From DASPOF01 sp035626155 (GTDB lineage: Bacteria > Desulfobacterota > Binatia > Binatales > Binataceae): a stretch of 25,247 bases of DNA. The stretch's first letter is position 1. Every line of letters starts with the position of its first letter. Below are positions 20,142 to 25,247 of this stretch, piece by piece. The translations under genes were made by a program, and so were the position numbers. The notes beneath the pieces were generated by a model, which had not been told where the DNA came from, searched no databases, and saw only the letters and a list, made by a program, of their open reading frames with translations. The stretch covers positions 1 through 25,247 of the forward strand of contig DASPOF010000004.1 of NCBI GenBank assembly GCA_035626155.1, read 5' to 3'.

Positions 20142-20864
20142 GTGGAAGTCTCGGCCGCGGACGGATGCGTCACGGCGAGGCTCAAGTTCGCGGATGCCAA
20201 GGCGAAGTTAAGTCCGGCGATGGGCGAGCGGCTGCTCGAGCTGTTCGAGGAGGTCGAGGACGATCAATCGGCGCGGATGCTCGCGGTGACGGGCACCGGC
20301 CGCGCGTTCTGCCTGGGGTTCGAGGCGGGAGTGGATTCGCGGCTGGTCGAATCGTTCGCGGTAATCTCGAAGCCAACCGTCGCGATCATCAACGGCGATG
20401 CGATCGACGAGGGGCTCGAGTTCGCGATGGCGGCGGATGTGCGCGTCGCGATTCGTTCCGCGCGCTTCGCGCTGACCCAGCTCGGACGCAACTCGCTCCC
20501 GCGCTTCGGCGGCACGCAGCGGCTTGCGCGCCTTGCCGGCGTCTCGACGGCGCTTAGGATGCTGCTTGCGGGCGTTGCGGTGGACGGCGTGGAGGCGGCG
20601 CGCACGGGGCTCGTCACCTACCTCGCCGATGATGCGGGCAAGCTGGCCGAGGCTTCCGGGAAGGTCGCGCAGGCGATATTGTCGCGCGGGCCGGTGGCCG
20701 TGCGGCTGGCCAAGGATGCCGTCCTCAAGGGCTATGACATGACATTGGACCAGGGCATCAGGCTTGAGGAAGATCTGTACGCCCTGCTACAAACGACAAC
20801 CGACCGCGCGGAGGGGGTGCGCGCCTTTCTCGAACGGCGCAAGCCGCTCTTCCGCGGTGCATAA
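20142..20864 (+). CDS. Crotonase-family protein with altered active site
   Basis: From GTG 20142 the product has 240 residues and aligns over its length with enoyl-CoA hydratases ('LPRFGGTQRLARLAG' and the terminal 'GVRAFLERRKPLF' are typical). Three catalytic features differ from active hydratases. The glycine triplet 'GGG' that supplies the oxyanion hole reads Asp89-Glu90-Gly91 ('INGDAIDEGLEF'). The residue aligned with catalytic Glu164 is Gln113 ('ALTQLGRN'). The first loop is 'GRAFCLGFEAG' rather than 'AFSAGADL'. Glu93, the Glu144 equivalent, is kept. It may catalyse a different crotonase reaction or bind CoA esters without turnover. The start is uncertain: no good ribosome-binding site precedes 20142. 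Confidence 0.82.
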   Translation: MEVSAADGCVTARLKFADAKAKLSPAMGERLLELFEEVEDDQSARMLAVTGTGRAFCLGFEAGVDSRLVESFAVISKPTVAIINGDAIDEGLEFAMAADVRVAIRSARFALTQLGRNSLPRFGGTQRLARLAGVSTALRMLLAGVAVDGVEAARTGLVTYLADDAGKLAEASGKVAQAILSRGPVAVRLAKDAVLKGYDMTLDQGIRLEEDLYALLQTTTDRAEGVRAFLERRKPLFRGA

Positions 20865-20901
20865 TGAATCTCATCAGATTCGAGAGGAACTGAAATCATC
20901 C

Positions 20902-21021
20902 GTGGCTAACCAGTTGGGCAAAGTCTATATCTGCGCCAAGTGCGGCTCTCAGGTGATCGTCACCAAGGCGGGAACCGGCTCGATCAAGTGTTGCGGCGCT
21001 CCGATGGAACAGAAGAAGTGA
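20902..21021 (+). CDS. Desulforedoxin-like rubredoxin-type miniprotein, copy 2 (39 aa)
   Basis: GTG 20902 opens a 39-residue frame beginning 'MANQLGKVYICAKCGSQV' with Cys11, Cys14, Cys30 and Cys31 (C-x2-C-x15-C-C), the desulforedoxin pattern. It is almost the size of D. gigas desulforedoxin (36 residues). It shares the 'MAN-LGK-Y-C-KCG' start and the ending 'CC--M' with the 47-residue protein at 15802. A longer frame from 20764 would overlap the crotonase and is not likely. GAGGA lies about 12 nt before the GTG, 37 bp after the crotonase stop. Iron or zinc binding is known for the family; the cellular role here is unknown. Confidence 0.85.
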   Translation: MANQLGKVYICAKCGSQVIVTKAGTGSIKCCGAPMEQKK

Positions 21022-21093
21022 TGCGCCTGCGCTCGGGCGCGGCGTGAAGCCGCACCCCGCCGCCGCAGGTCGTTGAGCGGGAGGAATCCTCCG

Positions 21094-21333
21094 GTGATCG
21101 GGACGCTGGTGTGCGGACTGCTTGCGGGATGGCTCGCCGGGATGCTGATGCGCGGCAGCGGCTACGGCGTCATCATCGATCTCCTGCTCGGACTGGTGGG
21201 CGCAGTGATTGGCCGCTGGATATTCGGCGCGCTCGGGATTGCGGCTTTCGGCGCGGTCGGGTTCCTGGCGATGTCGACGGTGGGCGCGGTCGCGCTGGTC
21301 GGCGCGACCCATCTGCTGCGCCGCGCGGTCTAA
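21094..21333 (+). CDS. YeaQ/YmgE-like (GlsB family) small membrane protein
   Basis: The 79-residue product has three hydrophobic segments with the Gly-rich pattern of the transglycosylase-associated (YeaQ/YmgE/GlsB) family: 'LVCGLLAGWLAGMLMRG', 'DLLLGLVGAVIGRWIFG' and 'VGFLAMSTVGAVALVGA'. The middle 'G-D-LLG--GA--G-W-F' pattern is the family signature. These small inner-membrane proteins are often stress-induced; the molecular role is not known. GTG 21094 is favoured over TTG 21073 because GGGAGGA lies about 8 nt upstream. It converges on rsfS, with 14 bp between the stops. Confidence 0.8.
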   Translation: MIGTLVCGLLAGWLAGMLMRGSGYGVIIDLLLGLVGAVIGRWIFGALGIAAFGAVGFLAMSTVGAVALVGATHLLRRAV

Positions 21334-21347
21334 GCGGCGCTGGCAGG

Positions 21348-21737
21348 CTAGGCGAGCGCTCTGAGCCTCAAGTCGCGCGCCACGCTGCGGATCGGTTCGG
21401 GCAGCGCAACCTCGCGCGCATCCAGCCAGTTGCTTTCGAGCCGGTAAAGCTCTCGCGCCGGCTCGTAGAAGATGTGGATCACGACGTCGTCGTAGTCGAG
21501 CACGACCCAGTGGGCGTGCTGGAGGCCCTCGATCGACAGCGGCTTCACCGCATCGCGATCCATCTGCTCCTCGATCCCGCGCGCGATCGCCTCCACGTGC
21601 ACGTCGGATCGGCCAGTCGCGATGATGAAATAGTCCGCGATCGAGCTTAGATGCTCGGCCTGCAGAACCACCAGGTCGTAGGCCTTTTTTTCCAGCGCCG
21701 CTTGCGCTGCGGCGAGCGCCTTATCGAGTGAATTCAC
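21348..21737 (-). CDS. rsfS: Ribosomal silencing factor RsfS
   Basis: RsfS binds ribosomal protein L14 (uL14) and blocks joining of the subunits when nutrients are short. The 129 residues contain the family core 'LVVLQAEHLSSIADYFIIATGRSDVHVEAIARGI' in outline (positions about 22-55) and the 'WVVLDYDDVVIHIFYEPARELYRLESNW' end, which is the most conserved part. It is the last gene of the obg-proB-proA-nadD-rsfS series, 19 bp downstream of nadD, a pairing that is very common in bacteria. Confidence 0.94.
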   Translation of the reverse strand: MNSLDKALAAAQAALEKKAYDLVVLQAEHLSSIADYFIIATGRSDVHVEAIARGIEEQMDRDAVKPLSIEGLQHAHWVVLDYDDVVIHIFYEPARELYRLESNWLDAREVALPEPIRSVARDLRLRALA

Positions 21738-21756
21738 GCGGTGGGTTTAAACAGAC

Positions 21757-22395
21757 TCAATAGAGCGCGTGGCGCTGAATATAGTCGGCGACATCGCCGG
21801 GCAGCAGGTAATTGATCGAGAGCCCGCGCTGGATTTTGCGGCGAATCGACGAGGCTGAAATCGGGAAAATCGTGGTTGCGACGAAAGAAAGCGTGTGTCC
21901 GCTCTTCTGCACGTAGTGATCGTCTTCTTTAGTGTAACCGAAGCGCTCCAGAGCGGCAAGCGAGACCCGCGGCGGCCCGCTTTCGCCCTCGGGCGGCCGC
22001 GAATGGACCGCAATATTGCATAGTGTGACCAGTTCGGTGGCGTCCTTCCAGGTATCGAGCTCGGCGAACTGGTCGGCGCCCATCAACAGGTAGAGCGTCG
22101 CCGGCTGGCGCAGGGTGGAGAGGAAAAACCGCACGGTCTCGATCGAGTACGACCGGCCGGTGCGGCGGATTTCCACGTCCGAGACCATGAAGTGGCGATT
22201 TCCCTTGGTTGCGAGCCGAACCATCTGGAGCCGATGCTCGGCGGGAGCCAGATCGCCCTCGGCCTTGTGGGGCGGCGATGCGGCCGGGACGAAATACACG
22301 AGGTCCAGCCCGAGCGCCTCGCGATCCTCCTCGGCGGCGCGCAGATGGCCGAAGTGAATCGGATTGAAGCTGCCGCCGAGAATTCCTACGCGCAT
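21757..22395 (-). CDS. nadD: Nicotinate-nucleotide adenylyltransferase NadD
   Basis: NadD makes nicotinate adenine dinucleotide from nicotinate mononucleotide and ATP in NAD synthesis. 'GILGGSFNPIHFGHLRAAEE' (4-23) is the nucleotidyltransferase G-G-[ST]-F-x-P-x-H-x-G-H motif; 'LLMGADQFAELDTWKD' and 'FPISASSIRRKIQRG' (the I-S-x-T/S-x-I-R motif) complete the active site. Length of 212 residues is usual. It sits between proA (28 bp upstream) and rsfS (19 bp downstream). Confidence 0.96.
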   Translation of the reverse strand: MRVGILGGSFNPIHFGHLRAAEEDREALGLDLVYFVPAASPPHKAEGDLAPAEHRLQMVRLATKGNRHFMVSDVEIRRTGRSYSIETVRFFLSTLRQPATLYLLMGADQFAELDTWKDATELVTLCNIAVHSRPPEGESGPPRVSLAALERFGYTKEDDHYVQKSGHTLSFVATTIFPISASSIRRKIQRGLSINYLLPGDVADYIQRHALY

Positions 22396-22423
22396 CGCTC
22401 GCGAGTTTCCGCGCCGGCGCGGT

Positions 22424-23677
22424 TTAGGGCCGTACCTGGCCGGTACCGTGGATGACGTACTTGTACGTCGTCAGTTCGTTTAGTCCCATCGGCCCCCGCG
22501 CGTGCAGCCGGTTGGTCGAAATTCCAGTCTCCGCGCCGAAGCCGAATTCGAAGCCGTCGGTGAAGCAGGTCGACGCGTTGACGTAGACGGTAGCGGAATC
22601 GACTTCCCGTTCAAAGCGCGCGGCGGCGCCGGTATCTTCGGTGACGATCGCGTCGGCCAGATGCGATCCGTGGCGCGCGATGAACTCGATCGCCTCGTCG
22701 AGCGAGTCCACCACTTTAATCGCTAGTATCAGGTCGAGGTATTCGGTGTCCCAATCCTCCGCCGATGCGGGCCGCGCTTGCCGGAGGATTCGGCAGGTGC
22801 GTTCATCGCCGCGAATCTCGACCCCGGCATCGATCAGGCGGGCGCCGAGCACGGGCAGGAATTTTTCCGCCACCGCCGAATGCACCAGCAGATTCTCCAT
22901 CGAGTTGCAGACCGACGGGCGGCTGCACTTCGCGTTGAAGCAGATCTCCGCCGCCATCGCGAGGTCCGCTGCGCGATCGACGTAGGTATGGCAGATGCCG
23001 TCGAAGTGCGGGAGCAGCGGCACCGCGGATCCGGCCAGCGCATCCTTGAGCGTCTTTCCGCCGCGCGGAATGATCAAGTCGATCAGGTCGGCGCGGCGCT
23101 TCAGGATCTGGATCGCCTCGCGGTCGGGATTGTCGATGAAGTAGACCGATTCGGGGTCGAGTCCCGCCTTCTCAATCGCGCGCCCGATAAGCCCCGCCAG
23201 GCACGCATTGGCCGAAAGCGCCTCCTTGCCTCCGCGCAACACGACCGCGTTGCCCGCCTTCAGGCACAGCACGCCCGCATCGACCGTGACGTTGGGCCGC
23301 GATTCGTAGATGATCGCTATCACGCCGATCGGCACGCCGACCTTGCAAATCTCCAGGCCGTTGGGCCGGCGCCATTTGTCGATGGTGCGGCCGACCGGGT
23401 CGGGCAGCGCCGCGACCTCCTCGACGCCCTGCGCGATCTTGTCGATCCGCGCGTCATCGAGCGCCAGCCGTTGGACGAACGCGCCGCCTCTGCCCTCGGC
23501 GCGCGCGCGCTCGAGGTCGCGGCGGTTGGCGGCGATGATCTCGGCGCGCGCGGCGCGAATCATCGGCGCGAGTTCTCTCAGCGCGGCGTTTTTCTGCTCG
23601 GTCGTTGCCAGCGCGAGCTTGCCCGCCGCCTTGCGCGCGCGCGCGAGCGCGGCCGTGATGTCCGCTTCGAGGCTCAT
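22424..23677 (-). CDS. proA: Gamma-glutamyl phosphate reductase ProA
   Basis: ProA reduces gamma-glutamyl phosphate to glutamate semialdehyde with NADPH, the second step of proline synthesis. The 417-residue protein is of the aldehyde dehydrogenase fold. 'VPIGVIAIIYESRPNVTVDA' is the family signature, 'NAKCSRPSVCNSMENLLVH' holds the catalytic cysteine (RPSVCN), and the end 'HARGPMGLNELTTYKYV' is typical. The ATG overlaps the proB stop by 4 bp (ATGA), so the two enzymes, which act as a complex to shield the unstable intermediate, are translationally coupled. Confidence 0.97.
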   Translation of the reverse strand: MSLEADITAALARARKAAGKLALATTEQKNAALRELAPMIRAARAEIIAANRRDLERARAEGRGGAFVQRLALDDARIDKIAQGVEEVAALPDPVGRTIDKWRRPNGLEICKVGVPIGVIAIIYESRPNVTVDAGVLCLKAGNAVVLRGGKEALSANACLAGLIGRAIEKAGLDPESVYFIDNPDREAIQILKRRADLIDLIIPRGGKTLKDALAGSAVPLLPHFDGICHTYVDRAADLAMAAEICFNAKCSRPSVCNSMENLLVHSAVAEKFLPVLGARLIDAGVEIRGDERTCRILRQARPASAEDWDTEYLDLILAIKVVDSLDEAIEFIARHGSHLADAIVTEDTGAAARFEREVDSATVYVNASTCFTDGFEFGFGAETGISTNRLHARGPMGLNELTTYKYVIHGTGQVRP

Positions 23678-24819
23678 CCGATTTCCTTCAGCAGGACGAA
23701 GTTGTCGCGGTGGATGATCTCGTCGGCGACCTTGTAGCCGAGCAGGCGCGGGATTTCATCCGACCGCCGACCCAGAACCTTTAGTACATCGGCGGCCGGA
23801 TAGTTGACCAGCCCGCGGCCGAACTCGACGCCTTCCGGGTCGACCAGGCTCACGCAATCGCCGCCGCCGAATTCCCCGCGCACTTCGCGTATCCCCGAGG
23901 GTAAGAGACTGCGTCCTTTATGGCAAAGCGCCTCGGCCGCTCCGCGATCGACGCCGAGAGCGCCGGCCGGCTTGAGCGCAAAAGCGATCCAGTGTTTGCG
24001 GCTCTTGAGCCGGCTCCCCCCCGGAGCGATTAGCGTTCCGCACTCGCGCGCGGGGTCGAGTACCGACGCGATAACGCCGGTTGCGCGCCCGGGCGCGATC
24101 GCGACCGCGATCCCGCCGCGCGCCGCCTGCCGCGCGGCCTTGAGCTTGGTCGCCATCCCGCCGCTTCCAAGCGGCCCGGCCGTCTCGGCGACCAGCCCGC
24201 GCATCTCCGCCTCGGGGTCGGTTATCAGCCCGATCAGGCGCGCATCGGGGCGCTTGCGCGGGTCTCCGGTCAGGACGCCATCGACGTCGGTCAGAATCAC
24301 GAGCATCTGCGCCTGCACCAGGCTTGCCACCAGCGATGAGAGCATGTCGTTGTCGCCCAGGCGGATTTCCTCGACCGCGACGGAATCGTTCTCGTTCACG
24401 ATCGGGATCACGCCCGCGCCGAGCAGCGCCTGAAAGGTCTGGCTCGCGTTGAGGCGGCGCTTGCGCTCGGCGATATCCTGATGCGTGAGCAGGATTTGTG
24501 CGACGGTGCGCCCGCGTGCGCCGAAAGCCCGCGCCCATTCGCGCATCAACTCGATCTGTCCGGTGGCGGCGGCGGCCTGTCGCGCGGCAAGCGAGGAGCC
24601 GCGAAGCGGGCCCAGCCGAGCGCGTCCCGCCGCGACTGCACCCGAGCTGACGACGATGATCTCGCGGCCGGCGCGAACCGCCGCATCGATCTCACCCGCG
24701 AGGCTCTCGATCACCTCCGTGCGAAGCCCATCCGAGTCCGACAGGACCGCGCTTCCCACCTTGATTACGAGGCGGCGAACGCGGGTCAGAATCTCCGTCT
24801 TGTAGGTCAGTTGCGACAT
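23674..24819 (-). CDS. proB: Glutamate 5-kinase ProB with C-terminal PUA domain
   Basis: ProB phosphorylates glutamate at the gamma-carboxyl and is the proline-inhibited step. Of 381 residues, about 15-265 form the amino-acid kinase domain ('RLVIKVGSAVLSDSDG', 'IIVVSSGAVAAGRARLG', 'IVNENDSVAVEEIRLGDNDMLSSLVA', 'GSGGMATKLKAA') and about 285-370 the PUA domain found in the longer ProB enzymes. Its start overlaps the end of obg by 13 bp and its stop overlaps the proA ATG, so translation of the three genes is coupled. Confidence 0.97.
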   Translation of the reverse strand: MSQLTYKTEILTRVRRLVIKVGSAVLSDSDGLRTEVIESLAGEIDAAVRAGREIIVVSSGAVAAGRARLGPLRGSSLAARQAAAATGQIELMREWARAFGARGRTVAQILLTHQDIAERKRRLNASQTFQALLGAGVIPIVNENDSVAVEEIRLGDNDMLSSLVASLVQAQMLVILTDVDGVLTGDPRKRPDARLIGLITDPEAEMRGLVAETAGPLGSGGMATKLKAARQAARGGIAVAIAPGRATGVIASVLDPARECGTLIAPGGSRLKSRKHWIAFALKPAGALGVDRGAAEALCHKGRSLLPSGIREVRGEFGGGDCVSLVDPEGVEFGRGLVNYPAADVLKVLGRRSDEIPRLLGYKVADEIIHRDNFVLLKEIG

Positions 24820-25247
24820 TCGGCGCCCTGGCGATCGATCGCGCTCAGCCGGCGAGCGAGTTCGGCGATGAGCGGCTTGAGGCCCGTGCGCTTCTCGGCG
24901 GAAATCGCAAAAACCTTAAGCCCGGTCTTTTCGCCGAGCGCGCGCGCGGCGGCATCGGCATCATCGCGCGAGACGAGGTCGATCTTGTTGAGCGCGATCA
25001 GCGCAGGGCGCTCGAGTAGCACCGGGTCGAACGCTCCGATCTCGCCCTGCACCGCGGCGAACGCGTCATCGGGCTTGCCGGACACATCGATGACGTACAC
25101 GAGCAGCCGCGTGCGCGCGAGATGGCGCAGGAATCGGATTCCGAGGCCGTGACCGAGATGCGCGCCTTCGATGAGCCCCGGGATATCCGCAACCGTGAAG
25201 CTTTCCTCCTCGGATACGAATACGCGGCCGATATTCGGCGCAAGCGT
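24807..25247 (-). CDS. obg: GTPase Obg (CgtA), C-terminal part; 5' end outside window
   Basis: The minus frame is open to the window edge and gives 146 residues. 'TLAPNIGRV' is the switch I region, 'FTVADIPGLIEGAHLGHGLGIRFLRHLART' in outline covers the G3 (DxPG) and Obg-specific segment, 'NKIDLV' is G4 and 'ISAEKRTGL' G5. The Gly-rich Obg domain and P-loop lie beyond the edge; the C-terminus ends about 20 residues after G5, so the optional OCT domain is absent. Obg is an essential GTPase in late 50S ribosome assembly. It heads the proB-proA-nadD-rsfS series here. Confidence 0.95.
   Translation of the reverse strand, partial: TLAPNIGRVFVSEEESFTVADIPGLIEGAHLGHGLGIRFLRHLARTRLLVYVIDVSGKPDDAFAAVQGEIGAFDPVLLERPALIALNKIDLVSRDDADAAARALGEKTGLKVFAISAEKRTGLKPLIAELARRLSAIDRQGAECRN

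Noticed and set aside
21079..21091. GGAGGA-A-TCCTCC palindrome over the YeaQ-like ribosome-binding site as a riboregulator
   Set aside because: With a one-base centre it cannot fold as an intramolecular hairpin; it is simply a strong Shine-Dalgarno with chance symmetry.

Overview
The window is GC-rich, densely packed bacterial chromosome with frequent GTG/TTG starts. A Gram-negative cell plan is indicated by a BamD-type outer-membrane assembly lipoprotein, another predicted lipoprotein and several exported proteins. The mix of genes (desulforedoxin-like miniproteins, HpaB-family monooxygenase, CoA ligase with crotonases, YtcJ-type amidohydrolase, obg-proB-proA-nadD-rsfS order) suggests an uncultured soil lineage near the old Deltaproteobacteria, for example Binatota/Desulfobacterota. 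That placement is inference and no marker here proves it. I saw no tRNA, rRNA, CRISPR array, phage gene or transposase.

Layout. 1-492 is the end of an M20 peptidase. 505-4980 is a minus-strand block: BamD with a C-terminal AMIN-like domain, TrmB, a dihydropteroate synthase resembling the mobile Sul1/Sul2 resistance enzymes, and an HpaB-family flavin monooxygenase. 5296-5949 is a stand-alone LON-domain protein. A leader of about 400 bp follows, with an operator-like inverted repeat and a sigma-54-like promoter, and leads into a small unknown protein (6349-6783). 6784-7098 holds copy 1 of a 160-bp hairpin repeat and a strong 15-bp stem-loop. 7099-9583 encodes (minus) a lipoprotein, an MBL-fold hydrolase, a dodecin-like protein and an exported protein. 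A secreted PD40 beta-propeller protein follows on plus (9705-11051).

11084-14490 is a minus-strand group: a 46-aa membrane miniprotein, a secreted protein with a duplicated beta-rich domain, elongation factor P with Asn where the modified Lys/Arg normally lies, and a THUMP methyltransferase. 14716-21333 is a plus-strand group: YgfZ, a desulforedoxin-like miniprotein, a YtcJ-type amidohydrolase, a crotonase, repeat copy 2, an acyl-CoA ligase, a second crotonase with altered catalytic residues, a second desulforedoxin-like miniprotein and a YeaQ-like membrane protein. The ligase and crotonases probably act together on an unidentified carboxylic acid as its CoA thioester. The window ends in the conserved minus-strand housekeeping cluster obg-proB-proA-nadD-rsfS, cut inside obg.

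The least ordinary items are the Sul-like FolP, the 160-bp repeat family placed at gene ends, the Asn-type EF-P, the two desulforedoxin paralogues, the altered crotonase and the unlisted 46-aa membrane protein.
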